Shown here piece after piece: positions 8,380-17,742 of a stretch of DNA of 64,000 nt. Source of the DNA: Vibrio maerlii (GTDB lineage: Bacteria; Pseudomonadota; Gammaproteobacteria; Enterobacterales; Vibrionaceae); assembly GCF_003415655.1 (NCBI RefSeq), contig NZ_QRHC01000015.1, positions 1 to 64,000 on the forward strand, in the 5' to 3' direction. Every line of letters starts with the position of its first letter. The stretch's first letter is position 1. The translations under genes were made by a program, and so were the position numbers. The notes under the pieces are model-generated. The model had not been told where the DNA came from and did no database searches. It saw only the letters and a list, made by a program, of their open reading frames with translations.

Positions 8380-8937
8380 TTAAAGAGCACCGCCGCCATA
8401 GCTGTTCCAAAGCTTGGTGAAGCCAGCTGCAGAAAATGGTACGCCTCTATTGGTGTCTTTGTACGGTATATGTATGGAGACAGTCGATGCGCGTTTAAAC
8501 TCATTTACCACATAACTGGTGCCCGTTGCTGTTGCTATCGTGTAGTAGGCATAGTTAATCAGGTTACAAGCTGCGTTGAATCTGACGTTCTGACCATTCA
8601 CCTTCAATACTGCAGTCTCACCGCTTCGATGTGTAGCTTCACATGGATACGTTGTCACTATGTACAACTGCTGCTGACCATCAGTGTTATAACCTACGCG
8701 AGCATCAAAGATGTGGTGTGTGTTCAAGCGACTACTCGGGTCTGGAAAAAATTGAACAGACGAGTTAGCCAAACCGCTTTCTTCAGAGTCTGAGAAAGAC
8801 TGGCCGCTTATTTGAGTGTACGGGTACCAATCCTGGAACAGCTCTGACTCAGGATCGTCAAGGTATTGGTCCCAACTCACTACAATTGGTGAAAAAGCGA
8901 TTGTTGTCGCCAATAACGCTGCTTTGACTGTTTTCAT
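8380..8937 (-). CDS. Exported protein of unknown function
   Basis: This encodes 185 residues with a short signal peptide (KAALLATTIAFSPIVVS). The mature part contains two Cys residues about 22 apart, which could form a disulfide in the periplasm, and many aromatic and beta-prone stretches (QQQLYIVTTYPCE, VLKVNGQNVRF). It ends in a glycine run (YGGGAL). I do not recognise the family. It stands alone between the EAL gene and the divergent REC-TPR gene. Confidence 0.75.
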   Translation of the reverse strand: MKTVKAALLATTIAFSPIVVSWDQYLDDPESELFQDWYPYTQISGQSFSDSEESGLANSSVQFFPDPSSRLNTHHIFDARVGYNTDGQQQLYIVTTYPCEATHRSGETAVLKVNGQNVRFNAACNLINYAYYTIATATGTSYVVNEFKRASTVSIHIPYKDTNRGVPFSAAGFTKLWNSYGGGAL

Positions 8938-9241
8938 GGTGGCATGCCTTCTGACGTCATTAGAGCGACAACACCCTGCCCTAGGTATTTATTATTTATT
9001 GGTGAGAACCAATCTCGACAATCGATAAAACCGGTATCTTAATCTTCACACTCTCCCAATTGGTCCATTGATTCGAATGTTCTGCAATTAAACGGTTGAT
9101 ACTCCTAGATTGAGCAACCTGTCGTGTTGGTCATTTACAGCAGCTTAGTAAACTCGATGCATGAATCAATAATTTCTTGAATTCGAATTTTCCTTTCCTA
9201 ATTTAATGAACAAGAAAAGAGATCGAAGGGATTGAGTGATC
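8938..9241. promoter_or_regulatory. Divergent intergenic region
   Basis: About 300 bases separate the exported-protein gene from the REC-TPR gene. No coding potential and no clear palindromic operator were seen. A ribosome binding site for the right-hand gene (GAAGGG) lies at 9225-9230. Confidence 0.4.
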
Positions 9242-10936
9242 ATGAGTTCAAAAGAAGGGAAAATTTTGATTGCAGAGCCTTGTCGGAGTGCAGCAGAACT
9301 ACTTTCACATTCGTTGAAAGAGGTAGGTTACTTTGATCTCGATTTAGCGTTCAACACTCAAGACGTCTCTAGACTTTGTAAGAAGTACCATTACGCCTTG
9401 CTGATTATTGACTATCACTTAGACAAAACGTTGAGTGGCACAAAGTTACTGCAATCACTAGAACAGGCGAAGCTACTCGCTAAAGATTCCAGTGTGCTTT
9501 TCACCTCATCTGACAGTCAAATGTCGACCATTCTAAGCGCCATATCCGGCCATAGAGCTTCTTTCTTGCTTACCCCTTACTCCAAGCAAGTTCTGCAAAC
9601 GAAAGTACAAGAGCTGTTAGTCGTTCAAAGATCCTTCAAAGAGATCTACAAGCACTCATGCAACTTCGATTTTAACAGTGCTCTTAGAGAAGCATGGAAA
9701 ACGACGCACAAGGTAAGAGAAAACAGCCGCCCTATCGACTATATCGTGCAATATTTCCGCTCGAACAAGGATTGGGCTGGATTACGGACGTTTTGCTATC
9801 GATGCGAAGGGATTCCTAACCTTGTTTTGTTCGAGATCGAAGCGAGTTTTCGACTTAACGAAACAGCGCTAAAGGAGGCGCTAGAACGCACTAAGTTATA
9901 CATACAGGAGCACCCCATACATATTGAAGCCTACGATTTCATGTTTGAGCTTTATCTACAACAGGGCGAGTACGATTTGGCGTTAAAGGCTTATGATATT
10001 GCTATTGAGCTCAACCCACACGTCCCTCAAAGACCACTAGATTATCTAGAACTGATGGTGACTAAACGGTGTGGAGACTATGAAAAATTCATGCGGTTAT
10101 CAAAGCTGTTTCTCAATAGTTTAACGACAAATGATAACGACTGGATGGCAATGCTGGCAGTTCACCTCAGACTTTCGGAAATTGTGTTTTCCAGGTTGGG
10201 ACAGCGATCCAATCAAGAGCAGTTCCTAAAACACCTCGACCGAACTCTTTCCCTGTTTTCCCAACAACTGAACGGAATGGACAGCACTAACTTTAAGATT
10301 TTAAGATCTCTATCCCTAGCCAAAATTACTATGTTCAACGGCCAATGGGTTCGCGCTAAAAAAACGTTACTGGATGAAGTCTATCCGCATATTGATAAGC
10401 TAACTTCTCTTTCGAACATCGTTAAGCTCGACTTGCTGGTTTTTGCAATGACCATTGGTGAATTCTGGCTGGCACAGAAAACCATCAATAGCATGGGAAC
10501 CATTTCACTCGATAATCGATATATCACCAACTCCATTAAGTACATCAACAGCATCAAAAGTCACTATATGACGTACGCCTACTTAGTCAGAAAAATGAAT
10601 CATAAAACTGATAACAAAGCCAAGCTTCCCTTCGATGTTGTTTACAGCACCATCAACGCCTACCCAATATCTTCAGAGACGAATTTACTGCTTTTAAAGT
10701 ACTGCATAAACAACACCAATCAATACTGCGACCTTCTGTTTTACCAAGGCTCTAGAATTGTCAAAAATATTAGTTTAACGGACAGCTTGTCGAGAGAAAG
10801 AGACATTACATTGAGCAAACTGGTAAGAGACAAGCCAGAACTGGCTAAGCCGTGCGACCAAAGCCAGTTTATTCTCAAAGACACCATGTCGAGAGATATT
10901 TTGCTCCACCACAACAACGCAATTTCGACCATATAA
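9242..10936 (+). CDS. Response regulator receiver fused to TPR-like helical repeats
   Basis: This encodes about 564 residues; a GTG at 9236 could add two. Residues 1-125 form a receiver domain, with the phospho-acceptor Asp in LLIIDYHLDK and a conserved Thr/Ser in LFTSSDSQ. The last receiver positions are altered (FLLTPYSK, with no clear KP pair). The rest is helical with TPR features, clearest around ALKEALERTKLYIQEHP and GEYDLALKAYDIAIELNPH. There is no DNA-binding or enzymatic output domain, so output is probably by protein contact. A histidine phosphotransfer gene follows 13 bases downstream, which points to a multistep phosphorelay. Confidence 0.82.
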   Translation: MSSKEGKILIAEPCRSAAELLSHSLKEVGYFDLDLAFNTQDVSRLCKKYHYALLIIDYHLDKTLSGTKLLQSLEQAKLLAKDSSVLFTSSDSQMSTILSAISGHRASFLLTPYSKQVLQTKVQELLVVQRSFKEIYKHSCNFDFNSALREAWKTTHKVRENSRPIDYIVQYFRSNKDWAGLRTFCYRCEGIPNLVLFEIEASFRLNETALKEALERTKLYIQEHPIHIEAYDFMFELYLQQGEYDLALKAYDIAIELNPHVPQRPLDYLELMVTKRCGDYEKFMRLSKLFLNSLTTNDNDWMAMLAVHLRLSEIVFSRLGQRSNQEQFLKHLDRTLSLFSQQLNGMDSTNFKILRSLSLAKITMFNGQWVRAKKTLLDEVYPHIDKLTSLSNIVKLDLLVFAMTIGEFWLAQKTINSMGTISLDNRYITNSIKYINSIKSHYMTYAYLVRKMNHKTDNKAKLPFDVVYSTINAYPISSETNLLLLKYCINNTNQYCDLLFYQGSRIVKNISLTDSLSRERDITLSKLVRDKPELAKPCDQSQFILKDTMSRDILLHHNNAISTI

Positions 10937-10949
10937 AGAGGACCGCACT

Positions 10950-11273
10950 ATGATCGATATGAACCAAATCAGAGAAATTTTTGAGCAAGATGATGAGTCG
11001 ATCAATCTGATACTATCAATGTATATCGAGGAGTATCATAGCGCTCACAAGAACATTGAAGAGCTGTACTCGAAGCAGAAATGGGATGACCTTTACATGC
11101 TGACTCACTCTCTCTATGGAACCCTTGCTGGTCTATCTGAGGAGAACGTTTCGTCCCACCTCAAAAATATTGAAAACGACATCAGAATGAACTGTGAGCC
11201 TAATATAGAAGACATCAACTTATCAGTAACTGGGCTGCATAAAATCAAGGAAGAGATCAGTTCTTATCTGTAG
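10950..11273 (+). CDS. Histidine phosphotransfer (Hpt) protein
   Basis: This encodes 107 residues, all helical, the size of a free-standing Hpt domain. The phosphorylatable His is in LTHSLYGTLAGL, matching the family pattern AHSLKGxAxxLG apart from Tyr where Lys is usual. An AAGAGGA ribosome binding site lies before the ATG and the gene is tightly linked to the REC-TPR gene. It would carry phosphoryl groups between a hybrid kinase encoded elsewhere and receivers such as its neighbour. The Lys-to-Tyr change next to the active His may alter partner choice. Confidence 0.85.
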   Translation: MIDMNQIREIFEQDDESINLILSMYIEEYHSAHKNIEELYSKQKWDDLYMLTHSLYGTLAGLSEENVSSHLKNIENDIRMNCEPNIEDINLSVTGLHKIKEEISSYL

Positions 11274-11405
11274 TTCCAAAAGAGATACTGACCAGTTACA
11301 CATTCGAACACTTTCTTAAGGTCATTCATTACTTTTTTATAAATTTAAACCTAGATTACATGATAGCTTTATGTCTCCTTATACATTGCACCTCATAGAG
11401 CTCTC

Positions 11406-12563
11406 ATGTCTTCAAAATTAAGAATTAGTATTGCTGCGCTATGCGCTTCTTTTGCAGCGAGTGTTGCTGCTGCTCCAACTATTGTCCCGCAAGCACCTGC
11501 CGTTTCCGCTAAAGGCTATGTTCTACTCGATTACAACTCTGGGCAAATCATTGCTGATAAGAGTGCCCACACGCCTCTAAAGCCAGCCAGCCTAACCAAG
11601 CTTATGACCAGTTACGTAACCGGTCGTGAAATGAAATCAGGCAATATCGCGATGGACGATAAAGTTGTGATCAGCAGAAATGCATGGTCAAGAAACTTTC
11701 CCGACTCCTCCAAGATGTTTATTGAAGTGGGAAAAACGGTTGAAATGTCTGACCTATTTCGTGGTCTGATTGTTCAATCGGGAAATGACGCATCGGTAGC
11801 GATTGCGGAACACGTTGCTTCATCAGAGCAGTCTTTCGTTGACTTGATGAATGCATGGGCGAAAAAGCTTGAGTTAAACAATACTTACTTTGAAAACTCA
11901 CACGGATTAGATACGCCAAACCAAGCCTCTACCCCTTACGATATCGCAAAGCTAAGCCAAGCATTGATTCGCGATTTACCAGATCTTTACCCTATCTATA
12001 GCGAAACGTCATTCTCTTATAACGGCATCACACAAAACAACCGTAACCGACTCCTTCACGATAGATCGATCAATGTAGACGGACTGAAAACAGGCTACAC
12101 CTCTGGTGCAGGCTATAGTCTCGTTACCTCTGCCACTCAAGGTGATATGCGCTTAATCTCGGTAGTTATGGGCTCAAACAGTACTAACTCTCGAGCCGCT
12201 GAGTCTAAAGCATTGTTGAACTACGGCTTCAGATTCTTCGATACTGTTAAACCACATCAGATGAATGAAACAGTCATTGAACAACGCTTGTATATGGGCA
12301 GTGAAAATCAAGTCGCACTTGGCCTGAGCGAACCTATCTACATTACTACGACACGCGGTGAACGAGCACATATTCAAGCTGAAGCGAATGTGAATTCAAC
12401 ACTCAAAGCCCCGATTTCAAAAGGGCAAGTTCTGGGTACCGTTGACTACCTAGATCGCAGTGGCGAAGTCATTAAAAGTGCAGACTTAATTGCGTTAGCC
12501 GACGTGGAAAAAGGCGGCATTTTCAAGCAGTTGTTAGACTGGATTAAGTTGCTGTTCGTCTAG
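11406..12563 (+). CDS. dacA: D-alanyl-D-alanine carboxypeptidase (PBP5/6 type)
   Basis: This encodes 385 residues, the usual length of low-molecular-mass penicillin-binding proteins. A signal peptide (ALCASFAASVAAA) precedes the peptidase S11 domain. The active-site motifs are all present: SxxK in PASLTKLM, SxN in VQSGNDAS and KTG in DGLKTGYTS. A C-terminal beta domain and a terminal amphipathic helix (GGIFKQLLDWIKLLFV), which anchors such enzymes to the inner membrane, complete it. It trims the terminal D-Ala from peptidoglycan pentapeptides in the periplasm. It is monocistronic with its own terminator. Vibrios have more than one such gene, so the symbol is by type. Confidence 0.9.
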   Translation: MSSKLRISIAALCASFAASVAAAPTIVPQAPAVSAKGYVLLDYNSGQIIADKSAHTPLKPASLTKLMTSYVTGREMKSGNIAMDDKVVISRNAWSRNFPDSSKMFIEVGKTVEMSDLFRGLIVQSGNDASVAIAEHVASSEQSFVDLMNAWAKKLELNNTYFENSHGLDTPNQASTPYDIAKLSQALIRDLPDLYPIYSETSFSYNGITQNNRNRLLHDRSINVDGLKTGYTSGAGYSLVTSATQGDMRLISVVMGSNSTNSRAAESKALLNYGFRFFDTVKPHQMNETVIEQRLYMGSENQVALGLSEPIYITTTRGERAHIQAEANVNSTLKAPISKGQVLGTVDYLDRSGEVIKSADLIALADVEKGGIFKQLLDWIKLLFV

Positions 12564-12584
12564 TACGAAAATTTATGTCTTGCA

Positions 12585-12613
12585 AAAATGGTCAGCAATG
12601 CTGACCATTTTTT
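12585..12613 (+). terminator. Terminator between dacA and speB
   Basis: A hairpin with arms AAAATGGTCAGC and GCTGACCATTTT is followed by more Ts. Because the arms begin with A and end with T runs, it can act in both directions between the convergent dacA and speB genes. Confidence 0.9.
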
Positions 12614-12632
12614 ACTTCTAGGCTTCTAAAAG

Positions 12633-13559
12633 TTACTTATTGAAACGATTCGCGGTCCAAACATAAAGCAGCTCCAGCGCGATAGTCGCTCCAGCTAAAG
12701 CAGTGATATCACTTTGGTCATACGCTGGAGACACTTCCACAACGTCCATGCCCACAATATTCACGCCTTGTAGGCCACGGATGACCTTCAGAATCTTGTC
12801 GGTGTTCAAGCCACCACAAACGGGTGTACCCGTCCCTGGAGCGAAAGCAGGATCGAGACAATCAATATCAAACGTTAGGTACACAGGTTTGTTCCCTATC
12901 GTTTTTTTGATACTAGCGATAATCTCATCAACGCTCATATCGTTGGCTTGCATCGCGTCAATGACGTTGAAACCATGCCCTTCTCTCGTGTACTCAGTAC
13001 GAATACCAATTTGAACCGAATGCTCAGCTGAAATCAGCCCTTCATTTGGTGCGTGGTAGAACATGGTTCCGTGGTCAAAGCGACTGCCTTGCGCATAGGT
13101 ATCGGTATGAGCATCAAAGTGAATCAATGCCATTTCACCATACTTCTTATGGTACGAGCGCAAGATTGGCAAGGTCACAAAGTGATCTCCACCTAACCCA
13201 AGCATTGTTTTGCCGCTTGCTAGAATCGCATCACAAGCCGCTTCAAGGCGCTGTGTTAGGTCTTCAGCATCCCCCGTGTCAAAGACCAAGTCACCCGCAT
13301 CAATCACCTTAGTATGTTCGAAAACATTGAAGTCCCAAGGAAACTTCTTGCTCTCCCACGATAGGTTTACTGAGGCACGACGAATCGCATCAGGACCCAT
13401 TCTCGCACCCGCACGTCCAGACGTTGCCATATCGAACGGCGCACCGAGAACGACGATATCGGCTTCAGCATCAACGGGGTTTTGCACCAGCGGGCGCCTC
13501 ATAAACGTCATCGCATTGGAATACAATGAATAATCCGTTTTAGTGAAAAGGTCGTTCAT
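12633..13559 (-). CDS. speB: Agmatinase
   Basis: This encodes 308 residues from the ATG at 13559, typical of the ureohydrolase family. The binuclear manganese site is visible: GGDHFVTLPIL, HFDAHTDTY and TFDIDCLDPAFAPGTGTP. It converts agmatine to putrescine and urea in the cytoplasm. It directly follows speA, sharing one base between the speA TGA and the speB ATG (TGATG), so translation is coupled and the two enzymes make the arginine-agmatine-putrescine route. Confidence 0.95.
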   Translation of the reverse strand: MNDLFTKTDYSLYSNAMTFMRRPLVQNPVDAEADIVVLGAPFDMATSGRAGARMGPDAIRRASVNLSWESKKFPWDFNVFEHTKVIDAGDLVFDTGDAEDLTQRLEAACDAILASGKTMLGLGGDHFVTLPILRSYHKKYGEMALIHFDAHTDTYAQGSRFDHGTMFYHAPNEGLISAEHSVQIGIRTEYTREGHGFNVIDAMQANDMSVDEIIASIKKTIGNKPVYLTFDIDCLDPAFAPGTGTPVCGGLNTDKILKVIRGLQGVNIVGMDVVEVSPAYDQSDITALAGATIALELLYVWTANRFNK

Positions 13560-15466
13560 CAAAAATCCTCTAAATAGGTATAACCTTGCAAGCCTTGTTC
13601 GAGTTCTTGCAACACGTTCTCTTGTTCTTCATCTGGGACTTTGTCTGTCACCATATCGCGATAGTGTTGACGAATTGAGTCCACGTCGATATGCACGTAG
13701 CGCATCATGTCTTCTACTGTGTCGCCTTCATTGATGAAGTTGATTTGAGACTCACCGTTCTCATCAACATTGACTACCACACTGTGGGTATCCCCAAACA
13801 GGTTATGCATATCTCCCAAAATTTCTTGATAGGCTCCCACCAAGAAGAACCCCATCAAATACGGCTCATCTGGATTCCATGCTGGGACTGGTAACGTCGT
13901 TTCAATCCCTTGACCATCGACGTATTGGTCAATGGTGCCATCAGAATCACAGGTAATATCCAATACAACTGCTCGACGCTCATCAGCATTATCTAAACCA
14001 CTCAACGGCAGTACAGGGAACACTTGGTCGATACCCCATGCATCAGGTAGTGATTGGAACAAAGAGAAGTTCACAAAGAACTTGTCTGCTAAACGCTCAC
14101 TCAGTTCATCAAGAATCGGCCGGTGATAGCGGTTTTTGGTACTCATGCGCAAACTCAATTCGTAGTTAATACGCAAAGACATCTCTTCCGCCCACGCTCT
14201 GTGATGAAGGTTCACCATGCCTGCTGCGAACTGATTATGTACCTCTGCCAAGTCGTTTTGTGTGCCATTGTAAATTTCAATCAGCGCTCTATCGTCATTG
14301 CCATCACGCAGTGCTAGGAAGTTGTCCCACATGTTCTGCAGCACAAGCGGTGAGTCTTCATCAGGAGCGGTAACTTCACTCGGCGCATAGCTTTCGGTAC
14401 CAATAACATTGGTGATCAATACCGCATGGTGCGCAGTCAAAGAGCGACCCGATTCAGAAATAATCACTGGCATCGGCTGCTCGTATTGCAGACAAACATC
14501 TCCAATGGTCGTCACGATGTTACGTGCATATTCCAGCAAACCGTAATTCATCGAGTTAGATGATTGACTACGCGTGCCATCGTAATCGACGGCTAAGCCG
14601 CCACCAACATCGACGTACTTAAGCTCAGCGCCAATATCTCTTAGCTCACAATAAAAGCGTGCAGCTTCACTTACCCCGTTGCGTACGTCACGAATGTTTG
14701 CCATTTGAGAACCTAGGTGGAAGTGCACCAGCTCCAACGCATCGAGCTGGCCTTCAGCTTTGAGACGATTAATGACGGTTAATACCTGAGAAGCCGCCAA
14801 ACCGAACTTGGACTTTTCACCACCACTTGCTTGCCACTTGCCTGCTCCTTGAGATGCAAGACGAATACGAACGCCTAGACGAGGCTTCACGCCCAAGGCT
14901 TTCGCCTCTTCAAGCACCAAATCGAGCTCGGACAGCTTCTCTAATACGATAAATACTTTATGCCCAAGCTTCTCACCGATTAATGCCAAACGAATGTATT
15001 CCCGGTCTTTGTAACCGTTACACACGATGACCGAACTCGCCTTTTGAGCCAATGCGAGTACGGCAAGCAGTTCTGGTTTACTGCCCGCTTCAAGACCCAG
15101 TTGTTTTTGTTCGAGTTTTGCTTGGCTCTCTAAGATCTCATCTACTACTTCTTTTTGTTGGTTAACTTTAATTGGGTAGACGAGAAGATAGCGATTGTCG
15201 TACTCGTACTCTTCAATCGCTTGGTTAAACGCATTACAAATGTTGTGCACGCGTTGATGAACGATTTGAGGGAAACGAACCAACGCTGGCAGGCCAATGT
15301 TTCGTTGTTGTAATTGACCGACGATGTGACTCAGCGGCACTTGATGTTGGTGCTCACTAGGGGAAACATACACTTCGCCATCATCGTTGATGCCGTAGAA
15401 GCCTTGGCTCCAGTGCTTTACATTGTACTCAGCGCGAACGCGCTCTAAATTGCCTGACTGTTTCAA
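13559..15466 (-). CDS. speA: Biosynthetic arginine decarboxylase
   Basis: This encodes 635 residues of the fold III (alanine racemase-like) PLP decarboxylase family. The PLP lysine lies in LLVYPIKVNQQKEV near the N-terminus and the Gly-rich phosphate loop in VDVGGGLAVDYDG. The active-site Cys region reads LVLDITCDSDGTID in the C-terminal half (here VVLDITCDSDG). The best start is a TTG at 15466 with AGAGG upstream; no ATG is suitable, so translation may be held low. It makes agmatine from arginine and is followed by speB in the same transcript. Confidence 0.95.
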   Translation of the reverse strand: MKQSGNLERVRAEYNVKHWSQGFYGINDDGEVYVSPSEHQHQVPLSHIVGQLQQRNIGLPALVRFPQIVHQRVHNICNAFNQAIEEYEYDNRYLLVYPIKVNQQKEVVDEILESQAKLEQKQLGLEAGSKPELLAVLALAQKASSVIVCNGYKDREYIRLALIGEKLGHKVFIVLEKLSELDLVLEEAKALGVKPRLGVRIRLASQGAGKWQASGGEKSKFGLAASQVLTVINRLKAEGQLDALELVHFHLGSQMANIRDVRNGVSEAARFYCELRDIGAELKYVDVGGGLAVDYDGTRSQSSNSMNYGLLEYARNIVTTIGDVCLQYEQPMPVIISESGRSLTAHHAVLITNVIGTESYAPSEVTAPDEDSPLVLQNMWDNFLALRDGNDDRALIEIYNGTQNDLAEVHNQFAAGMVNLHHRAWAEEMSLRINYELSLRMSTKNRYHRPILDELSERLADKFFVNFSLFQSLPDAWGIDQVFPVLPLSGLDNADERRAVVLDITCDSDGTIDQYVDGQGIETTLPVPAWNPDEPYLMGFFLVGAYQEILGDMHNLFGDTHSVVVNVDENGESQINFINEGDTVEDMMRYVHIDVDSIRQHYRDMVTDKVPDEEQENVLQELEQGLQGYTYLEDF

Positions 15467-15814
15467 ATCGATAGCCTCTTGCTCTTTGTAAATAAATCAC
15501 AGGCCAGCATAAGAAAACCCCTAAAAATCAAAGGGGCAACACCTAACATTCAACGCTGCTGCGCGATATGTTGGCCGCATTAACTAATAATGTTATCAAG
15601 GAGTCCAATTGAAACTTTTATTCGTCACGACAAATAAAACTGGTCCTCTTAACGACAGGGAACACAACAACGCAAAGTAAGTATACGAAACATAAAAAAA
15701 GTTGGATCGAAATAAACCAGTGGCTCAGAAACACGACCGCAAGCAGACAACGTTTTAGGTCAAAAAGAAAAGAGCAGCACGAGGCTGCTCAATGAATCAA
15801 CTAAATAGACTCGG
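15467..15814. promoter_or_regulatory. Intergenic region: speA promoter side and prpE terminator
   Basis: These 348 bases lie upstream of speA and downstream of prpE. They hold the prpE terminator near 15761-15791 and a small CCCCT/AGGGG hairpin in the speA leader (about 15515-15535). No coding sequence was found. The rest must carry the speA promoter. Confidence 0.5.
15761..15791 (-). terminator. Terminator of the prp operon
   Basis: On the minus strand, arms GAGCAGC and GCTGCTC are followed by TTTTCTTTTTG. It lies 24 bases after the prpE stop and ends the methylcitrate operon. Confidence 0.85.
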
Positions 15815-17692
15815 TTACTTACTCAGGACTCTTTCTATTTCGGCAAGACTGGTTGGGTCATCAATGGTAGAAGGCACTACATACTGCTCACCATCGGCAA
15901 TCTGTCTGATAGTTCGACGTAAGATTTTCCCTGAACGGGTTTTAGGTAATCTATCGACCACTTTCGCGTGTTTAAAACACGCAACCGCGCCAATCTCAGA
16001 GCGAACTTTATTGACCAGTTCGCCTTCAAGTTCAAGGTCGTCGACATTGACCCCATCTTTGAGTACCACAAAGCCAAGTGGCAACTGCCCTTTAATATCA
16101 TCGTGCACGCCTACTACCGCGCATTCCGCAATCGCAGGGTGACCACCTACGATTTCTTCCATCTCACCAGTAGACAGACGGTGACCAGCCACATTAATCA
16201 CATCATCGATACGCCCCATGATGAACAAGTAGCCATCTTCATCCAGATAACCACCATCACCCGAAACGTAGTAGCCCGGAAACTGGCTTAGATATCCGGT
16301 TTCAAAGCGATCATGATTACGCCATATCGTCGGTAAACAACTTGGCGGAAGCGGACGCTTCAATGCAACGAACCCTTGTTGATTAGCTGACGCGGTCTCT
16401 CCTAACTCATTCAAGATCTCCACCTGATAACCCGGTATCGGTTTAGTGGCAGAGCCTGCTTTCACCGGTATCATCTCAATGCCCGTTGGGTTGCCCGCAA
16501 TTGCCCACCCCGTTTCGGTTTGCCACCAGTGGTCAATCACCGGTTTATCGACTTTGCTCTCTACCCACTCCAAAGTCGGTGGATCAAGTCTTTCTCCTGC
16601 CATAAAGATAGAGTGCAGTTTTGATAGATCATATTGCTTGATGAACTCGCCCTCTGGGTCTTCTTTTTTAACAGCACGGAAAGCCGTTGGCGCAGAGAAC
16701 AGTACGTCGACTTTGTACTCCTCACAAACACGCCAGAACGCACCTGGATTAGGGGTTCTAACAGGCTTGCCTTCATAAAGGATGGTCGCACAACCATGGA
16801 TTAACGGTGCATACACAATATAGGAATGGCCAACAACCCAACCTACATCTGACGCGGCCCAAAACACACCATCTTGAGGCACGTTGTATATTGAGGTCAT
16901 GGAATACTTCATCGCTACGGCATGACCACCATTGTCACGCACCACGCCTTTCGGTTTACCTGTTGTGCCAGAGGTATACAGGATATAAAGAGGATCTGTC
17001 GCAAGTATTGGGACACACGCATGAGGCAAAGCCTGCGCGTATTCTTGCTGCCAATCTAAATCACGCTCAAGACTAAGTTCGGCTTCACACTGTGGGCGCT
17101 GAAGAACAAAGACTTTCTCTGGTTTCCAACGACTGTCCATAATGGCTTTGTCGACCATTGGTTTGTATGGAATCACCTTATTGATTTCGATGCCACAAGA
17201 TGCCGACATGATGACTTTGGGTTCCGCATCTTCGATTCGAACTGCTAACTCATTCGGGGCAAAACCGCCAAATACGACCGAATGAATCGCACCCAATCGA
17301 GCACACGCCAGCATCGCCATTGCTGCTTCTGGGATCATCGGCATGTAGATGACGACACGATCGCCTTTGGTTACGCCTTGATTGGAAAGCATGCCCGCGA
17401 TCTTTGCCACTTGGTCACGCAGTGCTTGATAGCTGTACGTTTGTTTTTGACCCGTCACTGGTGAGTCATAAATCAAAGCAGTTTTATCGCCTCTGCCTTG
17501 CTCACAATGATAGTCCAACGCGAGCCATGACGTGTTCAACACGCCATCAGGGAACCAGCGCTCAATGCCATGTTCATCAGCTTGTAAGATGGTGTTTGGC
17601 ACTTCAAACCACTCGATGTTTTCAGCTTGAGCACGCCAAAAGTTTTCCGGTTCATTTTGTGCCCAAAGGTATTCTTTTTGATATGCAGACAT
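15815..17692 (-). CDS. prpE: Propionate-CoA ligase
   Basis: This encodes 625 residues, start at ATG 17692 (MSAYQKEYLWA) with GGAGGA eight bases upstream; a longer frame to 17737 lacks such a site. It is an acyl-CoA synthetase of the AMP-forming family: the phosphate loop reads YTSGTTGKPKGVV, the A5 region DHWWQTETGW, and the C-terminal catalytic Lys lies in TRSGKILRRTIR, which is also the usual site of regulatory acetylation. It activates propionate to propionyl-CoA and feeds the 2-methylcitrate cycle. It is the last gene of the gntR-prpBC-acnD-prpFE operon. Confidence 0.95.
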   Translation of the reverse strand: MSAYQKEYLWAQNEPENFWRAQAENIEWFEVPNTILQADEHGIERWFPDGVLNTSWLALDYHCEQGRGDKTALIYDSPVTGQKQTYSYQALRDQVAKIAGMLSNQGVTKGDRVVIYMPMIPEAAMAMLACARLGAIHSVVFGGFAPNELAVRIEDAEPKVIMSASCGIEINKVIPYKPMVDKAIMDSRWKPEKVFVLQRPQCEAELSLERDLDWQQEYAQALPHACVPILATDPLYILYTSGTTGKPKGVVRDNGGHAVAMKYSMTSIYNVPQDGVFWAASDVGWVVGHSYIVYAPLIHGCATILYEGKPVRTPNPGAFWRVCEEYKVDVLFSAPTAFRAVKKEDPEGEFIKQYDLSKLHSIFMAGERLDPPTLEWVESKVDKPVIDHWWQTETGWAIAGNPTGIEMIPVKAGSATKPIPGYQVEILNELGETASANQQGFVALKRPLPPSCLPTIWRNHDRFETGYLSQFPGYYVSGDGGYLDEDGYLFIMGRIDDVINVAGHRLSTGEMEEIVGGHPAIAECAVVGVHDDIKGQLPLGFVVLKDGVNVDDLELEGELVNKVRSEIGAVACFKHAKVVDRLPKTRSGKILRRTIRQIADGEQYVVPSTIDDPTSLAEIERVLSK

Positions 17693-17742
17693 ATTGCTTC
17701 CTCCAGTATGTCCTGACATTGCATCACTACCATGCAATTGTG

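Noticed and set aside
13046..13533. Plus-strand open frames over speB
   Set aside because: Antisense to a gene with full agmatinase motifs; no supporting signals.
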